NCBI RefSeq assembly: GCF_001644645.1
Contig: NZ_CP011390.1
Location: forward strand, 4,522,001-4,586,000
DNA from: Flavisolibacter tropicus
Lineage (GTDB): Bacteria; Bacteroidota; Bacteroidia; Chitinophagales; Chitinophagaceae
Direction: 5' to 3'
Length of the DNA: 64,000 nucleotides
Shown: one piece after another, positions 7,541 to 16,545 of the stretch
Layout of the letters: every line of letters begins with the position of its first letter
How positions within the stretch are numbered: position 1 is the stretch's first letter
Made by a program: the position numbers and the translations under genes
Notes under the pieces: model-generated
The model's database searches: none
Told to the model about the DNA's origin: nothing
Seen by the model: only the letters and a program-made list of their open reading frames with translations

Positions 7541-8879
7541 ACACTGCATAACCCCATGGTGATATATTCCAGGCTTTATTACTTATAGACTCTTTTGTGC
7601 CCTTAAAAACATTGTAGGCGTTGCCCAATAAAACTTTCTCTTTGATAGTTATTGGTTGTGGACGATTAGAAAAATTAAGAATAACCAATACCTTTTTTCC
7701 TCCTTTCTCTCTAATGAATGCATAAACTGCTTTATCATCACCCACGCTCAGTTTTCTAAATGAGGCATCAGCCGAAAGCGCCGCGTTTCTTTTACGAAGA
7801 TCAAGCAGGGTTTTATAAAATGGAGCTCTTTGAAGTTTGCCAAAATGCATCGGGTCTTTATCAAAGAATTTTAAAGCCCGTAGCACTGGTTCTTCCTGGC
7901 CACCATAGATCAGGGGAACGCTATTGGCCGTTGTTTGTGTAAATACGGCAAAGGGCGCATGTACAGGCCCGGGAAAAGTACCGAAGTCGGCATGGTTCCA
8001 GCTATTTTCATCATGGTTGCTGGTAAAGTACATCTGAATGGTATTGGCAGGATACATACTGTCGCTTTCATGCACAATGCTATCCAGACCAACGGCAGGT
8101 CTTTCGCCTTTGGCTACCTTCTCCATCATTTTAAACATATGCCATGCATAAACAGCATCAAAGCCACTTTCTGGCAGGTAGGCACTGTCACCTTCAGCCA
8201 GCATGAAAATGCTTTTCATGCGCTTTAATTGTGGAATGCATTTGCTCCAAAAAGTAGCAGGAACGTTCCAGGCTACATCGCACCTGAATCCATCGATGTC
8301 TGTATTGGAAACCCAGTATTTCATAGCAGCTATCATACTGTCCTGCATAACGGGGTTTTTATAATTCAATTGCCGGGTGTCGGCCCAGTCAACCGCCATG
8401 GCCGCTTTGCCGGTGCTGTCTTTTACAAAGAAGTCGGGTTGCTCGGTAAGCCATCTATGGTCTGCCCCTGTATGATTCGGCACCCAATCAATGATAACCT
8501 TCATTCCCTTGTTGTGTATGGTTTTTACCAGTTGCTTAAAGTCGGCTATGGTACCAAATTCAGGATTGAGGGCTGTATAATCTGAAACAGCATAATAACT
8601 CCCTAATGAACCTTTTCTATCTACCTTACTGATGGGGTTAATGGGCATAAACCAAACTGTTTGTACGCCCATCTCTTTCAAACGGTCAAGATGTTTTGCA
8701 AAAGCATTTAACGTTCCTTCTTGAGTATACTGTCGCACATTGACCTCGTATATATTCCCCTGCATGATCCAGGCTGGATGTTCATTGGCAACTCCAGTTT
8801 TATCATCAGTAGTTGTTTGACATAAACTATAAGAAAGTACAAGGAATTGTAGCAGGAGAAAATTGAATATTCTTTTCAT
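7521..8879 (-). CDS. secreted alpha-amylase family glycoside hydrolase (GH13)
   Basis: The 452-aa protein has an export signal (FNFLLLQFLVLSYSLCQ, with a Cys that may be a lipidation site) and a GH13 barrel. All hallmark regions are present: DWVPNH (131-136), DGFRCDVAW with nucleophile D201, MLAEGDS with acid/base E229, and SNHDEN with D290. A C-terminal beta domain (about 370-450) follows. It should cleave alpha-1,4-glucans or related oligosaccharides in the periplasm or at the cell surface. It is not in a sus-type locus: no SusC/SusD or regulator is nearby. The stop codon overlaps a possible small frame. Confidence 0.9.
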   Translation of the reverse strand: MKRIFNFLLLQFLVLSYSLCQTTTDDKTGVANEHPAWIMQGNIYEVNVRQYTQEGTLNAFAKHLDRLKEMGVQTVWFMPINPISKVDRKGSLGSYYAVSDYTALNPEFGTIADFKQLVKTIHNKGMKVIIDWVPNHTGADHRWLTEQPDFFVKDSTGKAAMAVDWADTRQLNYKNPVMQDSMIAAMKYWVSNTDIDGFRCDVAWNVPATFWSKCIPQLKRMKSIFMLAEGDSAYLPESGFDAVYAWHMFKMMEKVAKGERPAVGLDSIVHESDSMYPANTIQMYFTSNHDENSWNHADFGTFPGPVHAPFAVFTQTTANSVPLIYGGQEEPVLRALKFFDKDPMHFGKLQRAPFYKTLLDLRKRNAALSADASFRKLSVGDDKAVYAFIREKGGKKVLVILNFSNRPQPITIKEKVLLGNAYNVFKGTKESISNKAWNISPWGYAVYEYKSD

Positions 8880-8930
8880 TACCGAAATTTAAATAATCAA
8901 AATACTGCGTTAGATAGGGGATTGGATTGT

Positions 8931-8970
8931 GTATAACGAACAGGCTTGTTGCAATAGCAGCAGGTCGTTT
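8931..8970 (-). repeat. quasi-palindromic spacer element C (AACGA...TCGTT)
   Basis: Outer arms AACGA (8935-8939) and TCGTT (8965-8969) enclose GTTGC-AATA-GCAGC. On the minus strand it ends TCGTTATAC, 55 bases before the amylase start codon. The +strand lead GTATAACGAACAGGC resembles elements A, D and F. Confidence 0.4.
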
Positions 8971-9075
8971 TCCAGTTGTTTGATTTATAATCTGAAGATA
9001 ACTAAAATTGATTTGTAGAGTATATGTACTGCTTCCGCTTTGGTAGCAAGCTGGTTTTGTAGGCAGCTTTTCTAT

Positions 9076-9744
9076 TTACAGGAATTGTCGGTAATTGTTC
9101 GTCCAGTATTCTTCAATAAATCCCCATTTATAGTCTTTATATTTCCAAATGGTCATAATGGGAAGCGTTTTAAAAAACTGTTTTTGCTTGCCATGAAACT
9201 TATGTATGTAAACCGCATCTTTGACACCATCTCTGTTATCGCATTGTCTACCTGAAATCTTTCCAAGAGTAATGGCTTTAAAGTCTTTGATGTAAAACAA
9301 ATCACTATCCCAGTTCATATCTGCACAACCACTTTTGTGGTATGAATAATAATAGCCTGTATTCTTAATAGGTAAAGGGGCAGGAAACTGCCGGAAACCC
9401 TTTACTTCTTTAAAACTCTTTATTGTCGGTATATAAACAAACAGATCTAACACCATTGTAGCATTACTGGAATAGTGCAGCAGAATGTCTTTATGGCCAT
9501 CCTGATTAAAGTCTTTGAACTCAGCACCAAAATAATAGTCAGTCTTTTTAATCAGGGTATCGCCTTTCCCATTTAATAAATAATAGGTCTTGTCATTAAT
9601 AAATCCGATGAATTTGTTTTTGCCAACAGTAACTGTATCAATTGAAAAGATATTAGTATCTAAATAGACCTTTTCCCACTTTTGAGCTATACTGCAATAG
9701 GAAAGTGTAACAAAGGAAAATAACAATCTTAAGGGCTGGTTCAT
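9076..9744 (-). CDS. secreted protein with an FG-GAP/VCBS-like segment, unknown function
   Basis: The 222-aa protein has a signal peptide (LRLLFSFVTLSYCSIAQ). One segment, EFKDFNQDGHKDILLHYS, is the calcium-loop motif DxNxDGxxD of FG-GAP/VCBS beta-propeller repeats; only one copy is evident, so a full propeller is not present. The rest is beta-rich and unassigned, with two Cys pairs (SGCADMNWD, RQCDNRDG). It is probably periplasmic or surface-associated and sits among other secreted unknowns. Confidence 0.6.
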   Translation of the reverse strand: MNQPLRLLFSFVTLSYCSIAQKWEKVYLDTNIFSIDTVTVGKNKFIGFINDKTYYLLNGKGDTLIKKTDYYFGAEFKDFNQDGHKDILLHYSSNATMVLDLFVYIPTIKSFKEVKGFRQFPAPLPIKNTGYYYSYHKSGCADMNWDSDLFYIKDFKAITLGKISGRQCDNRDGVKDAVYIHKFHGKQKQFFKTLPIMTIWKYKDYKWGFIEEYWTNNYRQFL

Positions 9745-9752
9745 ATAGTTGC

Positions 9753-9798
9753 CTACAATGGAACAGGCATTCCTGCTAGTAATGACAGTCTGTGTTCC
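9753..9798 (-). repeat. quasi-palindromic spacer element F (GGAACA...TGTGTTCC)
   Basis: Arms GGAACA (9760-9765) and TGTGTTCC (9791-9798) with an inner CAGG-CATT-CCTG hairpin. The stretch TACAATGGAACAGGC aligns with TATAACGAACAGGC of element C. It is about 10-50 bases upstream of the 222-aa gene start. Confidence 0.35.
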
Positions 9799-9879
9799 TT
9801 GGCTTGGTTAAAGATAATAGGTTGATTGATGTTTTATAGCAGGTTAATCTTATGCAGCCCTCATTGAAGTAACATAGCG

Positions 9880-10284
9880 TTACGAGTGTGGCTTTTTTAA
9901 GTGTTTTAATTCTATTTGCTCCAGGTTCTCTTCTGATATGGCAAGCAGACCATCGATTTCTTTTTCCAACAATTCTATTTGGCCTTTCTTAATAAGTGTT
10001 CGCATCCACATAGGCTTTGGTGAAGGTTTGGTTGAATGTGACACATCTTCTAACCAAGCAAGGTTGATAAAGTCCCACGTATCTGAACTAACGCCAATTC
10101 CTGGCTTAATGTCTGGCCGAATCATTATTCCTTTTCCGATTCGCCCATCTATACAGACAACACTTCTTTCTTCTACTGGAAATGATGGCTCTGGAAAGTA
10201 TACAGTACCATTCGTAGCTACTTTTACCTTTAGCTTTTGGGCAAAGGCTTTCAGCTTGATGTCTATTTGTTTGAATTTACTCAT
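9880..10284 (-). CDS. small cytoplasmic protein of unknown function
   Basis: A 134-aa protein without signal peptide or membrane helix. It starts with a basic helical segment (KFKQIDIKLKAFAQKLKVKV). The middle has a beta-rich stretch with VVCIDGRIGKGIMIRPDI and a Trp-rich patch (DTWDFINLAWLEDV, PKPMWM). The C-terminal helix is Glu/Leu-rich. I do not recognise the family. It is the upstream-most of the small single genes in the accessory run. Confidence 0.5.
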   Translation of the reverse strand: MSKFKQIDIKLKAFAQKLKVKVATNGTVYFPEPSFPVEERSVVCIDGRIGKGIMIRPDIKPGIGVSSDTWDFINLAWLEDVSHSTKPSPKPMWMRTLIKKGQIELLEKEIDGLLAISEENLEQIELKHLKKPHS

Positions 10285-10465
10285 GAAGTAAGCGTAGTCG
10301 AATGTTCGTAATTATTGCACATAACTCTCTAAAATACCACCTTGTTGTTCATTTTTTTATTGAAACAGCAAAAGTTGAAATCATCTCAAGCGGTGTCTCC
10401 CTACGCTTAGGCTCGGCAGAGAAGACCCCGCTTAGACCCTAAATATGCAACGACTACAAAAGAAA

Positions 10466-10488
10466 AAGCACTCCTTATCAGAGTGCTT
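10466..10488 (-). terminator. terminator hairpin of the AAAAGCACTCC family, copy 2
   Basis: Stem AAGCACTC / GAGTGCTT, followed on the minus strand by TTTTTCTTTT, downstream of the gene that stops at 10548. It shares its stem with the hairpins at 2972, 43101, 54086 and 59472. The adjacent CCTCCTAATCCTTCTAAT stretch recurs at 14186-14222 beside the next copy. Confidence 0.75.
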
Positions 10489-10547
10489 AAGTATAGTAGA
10501 ACAGCTGTTATTTCCTCCTAATCCTTCTAATCAAAATAATCCTAGTT

Positions 10548-11588
10548 CTACTTATAGCTGAACTTTTCAATTCTAACACCCACTATTTTTCCATACTTAC
10601 TGGTGAAGCTGTAATCAAACCCATCAACCTTACTTGACGGAGAAGACAACCCAAAGTTCAGGCTATTATCGGCCAGGTAAGGAACGTAGGAAAAATGTCT
10701 GGTGTGTCTGAAATCTTGTCCAGTGGTAGTATGTACCACAAACGTAACATCAATTTCCAGGTCTTTACCGGTAGTGTTGTAGCCGCATATGCTTACAAAT
10801 TGTGTGGAGGGTTCAAAGGGAGCATCAAACACACAAATACTCCTTAGTTTGATCTGGCCATCTGCAAAACGGTAGGCATCGCCCAGATCAATGAATTGTT
10901 GATTCTCGTAGCAGGGACGGCACTCCGGTATTGTTTTATTCAGCGGCGTTTTAGGGTTGCTTGTTTGCTTATTTTCTTTTGAGTTGGGTAAGTCCATGTT
11001 TTGTCCCTGAAAGGGAACTCCATTCTCCATCTCAAAGGTCTTTTTCTTTTGCTCCTGTTTGGCACTTTCCACCTCCAGGCTTTCCAGGTCAACCTTGGCT
11101 GTTGATGAATTCACTACTTTTCCAATGGCATTATAGTTTTGCGCTTGTTCATTTTCCAGCACTTTATTATGCGCAGGTTGGGCGTTATTATATGTTACCT
11201 TAGCTTGCTCTGCCTTTTTGGATGCCGCTTCAATCTCCTTTTCAATTTTCGCCTTTGCCTGGTTATACTGCATCTCTAATTTCTTGTACGCTGCATCTAC
11301 TTTGAGACCAGAAATACACTTTGAATAACATGCATTTAACTTGTTACCGATATCTAGCAGTTTATCATAAGAACTTCCTGGCGCATTGCGATTATAAGCG
11401 GCATATTCACGATTAAAGGTTTGCTCTAATGTTCTACATTCAGGACAAACATTTGCTCCACTGGTGAGGCTGAAATTGCTTTGTTTCCCATTTCCTGTTG
11501 GTCCACCCACTTCACCATTTATAGCACTCTGTGCCAATAAAAGGCATGGCAGCAGTAGTATGGATACGATTACGACTAATGACTTCAT
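10548..11588 (-). CDS. secreted coiled-coil protein with paired CxxC motifs, unknown function
   Basis: The 346-aa protein has a signal peptide (MKSLVVIVSILLLPCLLLAQ). A CPEC motif occurs near residue 48 (VCPECRTLEQ) and a similar CRPC motif near residue 225 (PECRPCYENQ), so the two PEC-R-type sites may pair or bind a metal. Between them lies a long charged helix (about 95-185, rich in K, E, A and Q) that should form a coiled coil. The C-terminal third is a beta domain with no family I recognise. It follows the 638-aa gene by only 9 bases, so the two form an operon and probably act together in the envelope. Confidence 0.6.
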   Translation of the reverse strand: MKSLVVIVSILLLPCLLLAQSAINGEVGGPTGNGKQSNFSLTSGANVCPECRTLEQTFNREYAAYNRNAPGSSYDKLLDIGNKLNACYSKCISGLKVDAAYKKLEMQYNQAKAKIEKEIEAASKKAEQAKVTYNNAQPAHNKVLENEQAQNYNAIGKVVNSSTAKVDLESLEVESAKQEQKKKTFEMENGVPFQGQNMDLPNSKENKQTSNPKTPLNKTIPECRPCYENQQFIDLGDAYRFADGQIKLRSICVFDAPFEPSTQFVSICGYNTTGKDLEIDVTFVVHTTTGQDFRHTRHFSYVPYLADNSLNFGLSSPSSKVDGFDYSFTSKYGKIVGVRIEKFSYK

Positions 11589-11597
11589 GAATTGTAT

Positions 11598-13514
11598 TTA
11601 AAGTTCAAACTCTTGTGGAATCTTGTTGCCTTTACATTCATACATGCGACACGCTACTTCATAATCCCTTATTTTCTCTACGATGTGTAAAAGGGCTTCG
11701 TTTTTGGCCTTTTCGTTTTTGCCGGCAGCTACGTAGGCTTTCAGCAGCTTTTTTAATGTCGGCTTGTCTGATGAAAATTCCGTGAGCATGCGCAAGGTAT
11801 ACTGCTCATTGGCCAGCATAAAAAACTGAATGTCCTGTCCCAGGAATGTTTTGCTTAGCTCGATTTCATTGACATCTTTCTTTAATTGCTCAAGCAATTC
11901 CGTGTTTTGTTTTTTTCCGGCTAATGAAGCGTACATAGAAGTGGTTACTTGCTGGTCAAGCTTTTCCAGTTGCTTTTGCACTAAGGCATCCTGGTATTCA
12001 TCTTTTTTAAATGAGCGGTCAAAGCTTTTTTGATCAAAGGTTCCGGAAGTAGCCACGGTGCCGGCTCCTATAGCTGTTTGCAGGCCCAGGTTAAAGAAGA
12101 ATTTTGCATTTTCCGCCTTTCTCAAGGCTTTCTTGTAGGCTTCATAATCTATTCTGTTTTGCACTTGTTCATCTGCTACAGCCAATTGTTTATGAACTTC
12201 TTCCATGGCAGTATAATAAATGCTATCGGCTGTCTTGGCATTTGGTGAGGCAAGGTAATTCTCGCTCAGTTTTGCGTCGAGCTCTAAAAGACTGCTATAA
12301 AATGTTTGCTGACGCTGTGCTGCCACAGAAGCCAACCCTGCTAAACATTTTTTGCGTATATCCACTTTCACGGCTGCACTGGCATTCAGGTTGTTGGTCA
12401 GCAATAAGGCGGACCAGAAGTAATGGGCAGCGGCAGTCTTGTCTTGTAGTGCTTCTTTTTGATTAGCTATGTATTCCAAAAACAAGGGTGCTCCAGGATT
12501 CGAAAACTTGGGAAAGAACATCGATGAAACACTGTAAACGAAATCTTCGGGTAAGTTTCTATCCAGGCCCGTGAATTCAGCAAAATAGAATTCCTGCGAC
12601 TTCAAAAAGCGGTAGTTTAATGTATAAAATTCTTCCAGGTCGCTTAAGGAAGGATCCTTCAATTCTTTTTCAGGTGTTTTTGAAGGGAACCGCTTTAGCC
12701 ACTGGTCTTTGGGTAAACTGTAATTAGGCCAGGTAATACAGTTATAGCCGGGTATTACGCTGGATATACTGGTATTTTTATACTTGCTCTTGTACTTTGC
12801 AAGACCTAAAAGACCTACTTTATGGCCATCGTTGCCTAATTCCATCAACTCTACTCCGGTAAACTTTTCGAAAGTGATATTTGAAAAATTATAGGCCACA
12901 CTGCCCTTTTTCGATTTTGCGGTCGTTCCGCCGGTCAACTCCAGAATAGCTGTGTGCAGGTCTATGAGACCTTGCTTTATATCCATCAATCGCTTATCCA
13001 CAGCCCAAAATCCTTGGCAGTTACTATTACCTACTATAGGCTTATAGCCTAAGAAATAAGTACAAAGGTCTCTTTCTGTAATGGTTTTGTGAATCCCTGT
13101 TTTCCTATCGTCAAAGTAGGTTGTATCCTTTAATTCCTGCACCAGTCTTTTATTCTTCCAGATTTTGAAAGCCATATCTGTTTCAAAAGTGTTGCAGTGA
13201 TCTGCCTGATTAGTTTTTGTTGAATCGGGGCAACATCCCGTATGATAATGCTTGAAGCTCCCGGTTATGGCAAAATCCGTTTGGTAGGGATCGTCTACCA
13301 GTTGCACTTTAAGCGGGGTGCCATTGACCATTATGGGGTTATCCATAAAAAACTGGTATACATCGTGTGAGATGCGATCGTAGTCAGCGTTGTCAATGAT
13401 AAGCCCAATGCCAAGGGTAGCGGTTTGCGCCGTTGCGGCAGTTGTGTTAAAGAAGGCTGCCATTACTAGCAGGCAAGTGGCTGTTAGTTTTTGAAATCTC
13501 TTTCTCATTTCCAT
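11598..13514 (-). CDS. large secreted protein of unknown function
   Basis: The 638-aa product has a signal peptide (CLLVMAAFFNTTAATAQ). Translation may begin at the first Met or at the second, two codons later. The N-terminal part (30-150) is beta-rich with a Cys cluster (GCCPDSTK). The central and C-terminal parts (about 330-630) are mostly helical with many charged residues, reminiscent of a TPR-like or coiled-coil scaffold, but no clear repeat consensus is visible. It is the first gene of a two-gene operon with the CxxC coiled-coil protein. No enzyme motif was found. Confidence 0.6.
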   Translation of the reverse strand: MEMRKRFQKLTATCLLVMAAFFNTTAATAQTATLGIGLIIDNADYDRISHDVYQFFMDNPIMVNGTPLKVQLVDDPYQTDFAITGSFKHYHTGCCPDSTKTNQADHCNTFETDMAFKIWKNKRLVQELKDTTYFDDRKTGIHKTITERDLCTYFLGYKPIVGNSNCQGFWAVDKRLMDIKQGLIDLHTAILELTGGTTAKSKKGSVAYNFSNITFEKFTGVELMELGNDGHKVGLLGLAKYKSKYKNTSISSVIPGYNCITWPNYSLPKDQWLKRFPSKTPEKELKDPSLSDLEEFYTLNYRFLKSQEFYFAEFTGLDRNLPEDFVYSVSSMFFPKFSNPGAPLFLEYIANQKEALQDKTAAAHYFWSALLLTNNLNASAAVKVDIRKKCLAGLASVAAQRQQTFYSSLLELDAKLSENYLASPNAKTADSIYYTAMEEVHKQLAVADEQVQNRIDYEAYKKALRKAENAKFFFNLGLQTAIGAGTVATSGTFDQKSFDRSFKKDEYQDALVQKQLEKLDQQVTTSMYASLAGKKQNTELLEQLKKDVNEIELSKTFLGQDIQFFMLANEQYTLRMLTEFSSDKPTLKKLLKAYVAAGKNEKAKNEALLHIVEKIRDYEVACRMYECKGNKIPQEFEL

Positions 13515-13573
13515 TTGTTTTCATTAAGTCCAGATACAAGGTAGGGCTATTCGGCTCTATTCAAAGCCTGCCC

Positions 13574-13641
13574 ATAACGGAGAAGGTATTACCGTTGTGC
13601 AGCTATGCTATTTGCAATCGTTCACTCGGTATTCTGCCGTT
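13574..13641 (-). repeat. quasi-palindromic spacer element D (AACGG...CCGTT)
   Basis: AACGG at 13576-13580 can pair with CCGTT at 13592-13596 or at 13637-13641. On the minus strand it ends CCGTTATGG about 60 bases before the start of the 638-aa gene. It shares the ATAACGGA lead with elements A and C. Confidence 0.35.
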
Positions 13642-13837
13642 ATTTTTTGGTTGCGAGCAAATATAGGCTACGCCTGCATTTTAGCAACTTATTGTAGATG
13701 TTTATTGAGGTGTATTTTGTACACTTCATGTTTAGGTAAGGGCTTTACTGCATAGCCTTAAAATTTAGGGTGATTTTGCATGAAGCAAAAAGAAAGAGGT
13801 GTTGTTGATAGTTGCTAGAATGAGATAGTGACCATTA

Positions 13838-14009
13838 GATGCTGAAACGAGTTACGCCTGACAGGTGAGAAGCATTATGGATGGCAGACAGGTTTTGTAT
13901 GGCAGTGAGGCTTCGCCAGGCTCAGCCTGACAACAGCACAACGTTACCTATGGATAGTAGTCTGTTCTTTGATGTGACAGCAGATGCTGAAACAAGTTAC
14001 GCCTGACAG
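13838..14009. repeat. pair of 27-bp direct repeats in a gene-free stretch
   Basis: The 27-bp unit GATGCTGAAACRAGTTACGC + CTGACAG occurs at 13838-13864 and 13983-14009 with one mismatch. A related short motif GATCCTTCACTGCGTTCAGG follows near 14057, and reverse-oriented relatives are seen around 31141-31250. The 13515-14219 gap otherwise holds only the terminator at 14135 and no credible gene. Confidence 0.65.
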
Positions 14010-14134
14010 CGGAGTGTCGTTATGATAGCATTCTGTGTTTATGTGTGAGCGTATGAGATCCTTCACTGCGTTCAGGATGACAAAGGGAAGAAACAATATT
14101 GACGGCATTCTTACTCCCTATGTTAAAAGAATAA

Positions 14135-14160
14135 ATAAAAGCACCCTATTAAAGAGTGCT
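14135..14160 (-). terminator. degenerate terminator hairpin of the AAAAGCACTCC family, copy 3
   Basis: AAAAGCACCC / GAGTGCTT with a T-rich tail on the minus strand (GCTTTTATTTATTC), downstream of the metallo-hydrolase gene. It has more mismatches than the other copies. Confidence 0.65.
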
Positions 14161-14219
14161 TCTGCTATATTAATCGGTTATCCTTTCCTCTTAATCCTTC
14201 TAATTTCCAAATTCTAGTT

Positions 14220-15095
14220 CTACATGTCTTTCAGTTCAATCGCCTCTTTCATACGAATACCCCTTTCCGTGAGTTGCAGGTTGCAGCATTCGTATTGAGC
14301 ATCGTGCTCGAAGTAGAGGATGTAGTTATTATCTATAGCTTCATGTAAAAAGCTTTTCTTTTCGTTGAGTGTTGTTAAGGGGAACATATCGTAGGCCATT
14401 ACATAGGGTAGGGGCAGGTGGCCAGTTGAAGGCAACAGGTCGGCCATGTATACAACGGTCTGGCCCTTGTAACGGATCTGTGGTAGCATCATACTTTCAG
14501 TATGACCGCTAACAAAACGGATATCAATGTTCTCCATGAATGGTGTAGAACCTAATTGCGGACCATTGGTAGTAGGTGTATCTACAAACTTCAGTTGCCC
14601 GCTTTCTTGAATAGGCAATATGTTTTCTTTTAAGAAGGAAGCCTTCTCGCGGTCGTTAGGATGTACCGCCCATTGCCAGTGCTTTTCATTGCTCCAATAG
14701 GTAGCGTTTTTAAAGGCGGGAACCAGCTTATCGCCTTCGCGCACAATAGAGCCGCCGCAGTGGTCAAAATGCAGGTGAGTTAGAAATACATCTGTAATAT
14801 CGTTGCGGTGGAAGCCGTGTTTTTGTAATGACTTGTCTAGTGTATCATCGCCATGCAGGTAGTAGTGCTTAAAGAATTTTTCATCCTGCTTATCGCCAAT
14901 ACCATTATCTACCAGGATCAAACGATTGCCTTCCTGTATCAGTAGGCAGCGCATAGACCAGGTGCACAGGTTGTTAGCGTCGGCTGGGTTCAGCTTGTTC
15001 CAAATGCTTTTGGGTACCACACCAAACATAGCACCACCGTCTAATTTAAAATTGCCTGTGTTTATTGTAAAGAGTTGCATATCTACTATTTTCAA
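14220..15095 (-). CDS. MBL-fold metallo-hydrolase
   Basis: The 291-aa protein is a metallo-beta-lactamase-fold enzyme. The binuclear zinc motif HLHFDH is at residues 107-112 (THLHFDHCGG). Later ligands are in the SGHTESM and MADLL segments and the FEHD near the end. Length and spacing are close to the AHL-lactonase-like group, which hydrolyses lactones and other esters, but this group is broad and the substrate is not determined. No signal peptide, so cytoplasmic. It lies 42 bases downstream of the MFS transporter gene and is probably cotranscribed with it. Confidence 0.85.
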   Translation of the reverse strand: MKIVDMQLFTINTGNFKLDGGAMFGVVPKSIWNKLNPADANNLCTWSMRCLLIQEGNRLILVDNGIGDKQDEKFFKHYYLHGDDTLDKSLQKHGFHRNDITDVFLTHLHFDHCGGSIVREGDKLVPAFKNATYWSNEKHWQWAVHPNDREKASFLKENILPIQESGQLKFVDTPTTNGPQLGSTPFMENIDIRFVSGHTESMMLPQIRYKGQTVVYMADLLPSTGHLPLPYVMAYDMFPLTTLNEKKSFLHEAIDNNYILYFEHDAQYECCNLQLTERGIRMKEAIELKDM

Positions 15096-15136
15096 ATAAA
15101 TAGAGAGCGCCTGTAACGCTCTTTACCTGAATATTT

Positions 15137-16462
15137 TTATGATTTAAAGAACAGACTGCGTTTCTGCTTGTACAAGGTTATGACTAATCCATATAACCCA
15201 ATACAGAAAAATAAAACCAGCGAAAGCACGCTGTTCTTCATACCCAGGAATTCGTCAATAACACCAAAGCTGAGCATGCCAATCACAATGGCCACTTTTT
15301 CTGTTACATCGTAAAAGCTAAAGAAAGAGGCGGTGTCTTTGGTAACAGGCATCAGCTTGCTGTAAGTAGAACGGCTAATAGCCTGAATGCCGCCCATTAC
15401 AAGGCCTACTGCTACCGCCAGTCCATAGAAATAATATTCTGTATTGATGCCTTGCTCGGCCAGGTTGGCAATGAAGTAGGCACTTACACAAACCACTATC
15501 CAGAAGATCACAGCGCCAATCAGTACCTGGATGTTACCAAAGCGGGTAGATAAGCGCGCCATGCCTACGGCACCGGCAATGGCTACCAGTTGAATGAGTA
15601 CGACTGTTACAATCAGGTTGGTGTCGGGTAGTTTTAATACCGTACTGCCAAAAAGTGTAGCCGCTAGCATTACGGTTTGTACACCCATGCTGTAAAAGAA
15701 AAAGCTCATGAGGAACTGTTTCAGTACCGGCATCGATTTTACCTGTCGCCATACTTTGCCCAGCTCAATAAAGCCTTCGGTTAAAAAGTTCTTGGTATGA
15801 TTTTCTACAGCAGCCTGGCCCTTGGGCAGATGTTTGAAAGGAATTTGGGCAAATCCCATCCACCACAATCCTACTAAAAGAAACGTATACAGCGGGCCAC
15901 TTGAGTTGTCGCCTTTACCACTAAAATAAAGGACAAGGCCAAAGCCTACCAATTGTAATAATACACTGCCAATATACCCCATAGAGAAACCCTTGGCACT
16001 AACACGGTCGCGGTCTTCCGGTGCGGCAATCTCAGGCAGGTAGGAGTTGTAAAATACCAGGCTACCCACAAAGCCAATGCTGGCCAGCATCAGACAGCCA
16101 ATACCCCAGCCCACACTAGGCTGATCACCCTTGAAGAAGAACATGGCACAACAAGCCAAGCCGCCCAGGTAACAAAAGAACTGCATGAAGCGTTTCTTGT
16201 TGCCACGGCTATCAGCAATAGAGGAAAGTATAGGCAGCAGCAATACAATAATGGCATAGGCGGTGGCCAATGCGTAATCGTACAGCGATGAGTTCTTAAA
16301 TGTGCGGCCTAAGAAGGGTACCGTTTCTTCGCCATAGGCCTGCTTGGTAACGGCGGCAAAATAGATGGGAAAGAAGGTGGTGGTAATTACCAGGTTGTAC
16401 ACACTATTCGCCCAGTCGTACATGGCCCAGGCATTGATCACTTTTTTGGGGGCAGTCTGCAT
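15137..16462 (-). CDS. MFS transporter, UMF1 (Atg22-like) type
   Basis: The 441-aa protein has about twelve hydrophobic helices and the distinctive opening NAWAMYDWANSVYNLVITTT of the UMF1/Atg22-like major facilitator branch, with the loop SSIADSRGNKKR after helix 2. Bacterial members are inner-membrane transporters of unknown substrate; the yeast relative effluxes amino acids from vacuoles. It is the upstream gene of a likely pair with the metallo-hydrolase. Short tandem repeats lie just upstream of it. Confidence 0.85.
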   Translation of the reverse strand: MQTAPKKVINAWAMYDWANSVYNLVITTTFFPIYFAAVTKQAYGEETVPFLGRTFKNSSLYDYALATAYAIIVLLLPILSSIADSRGNKKRFMQFFCYLGGLACCAMFFFKGDQPSVGWGIGCLMLASIGFVGSLVFYNSYLPEIAAPEDRDRVSAKGFSMGYIGSVLLQLVGFGLVLYFSGKGDNSSGPLYTFLLVGLWWMGFAQIPFKHLPKGQAAVENHTKNFLTEGFIELGKVWRQVKSMPVLKQFLMSFFFYSMGVQTVMLAATLFGSTVLKLPDTNLIVTVVLIQLVAIAGAVGMARLSTRFGNIQVLIGAVIFWIVVCVSAYFIANLAEQGINTEYYFYGLAVAVGLVMGGIQAISRSTYSKLMPVTKDTASFFSFYDVTEKVAIVIGMLSFGVIDEFLGMKNSVLSLVLFFCIGLYGLVITLYKQKRSLFFKS

Positions 16463-16545
16463 GTTCGGTTTTGTGAGCCATAAATATAGAAAGACCTAGT
16501 GGATATTGAATTGTATTATGAAAATCTGAATAACAAATACCAAAA

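Noticed and set aside
5912..13641. Classical integron with attC sites
   Set aside because: R-boxes do not match GTTRRRY, the arms are only 5-11 bp, and no integrase gene is in the window; kept only as an attC-like hypothesis.
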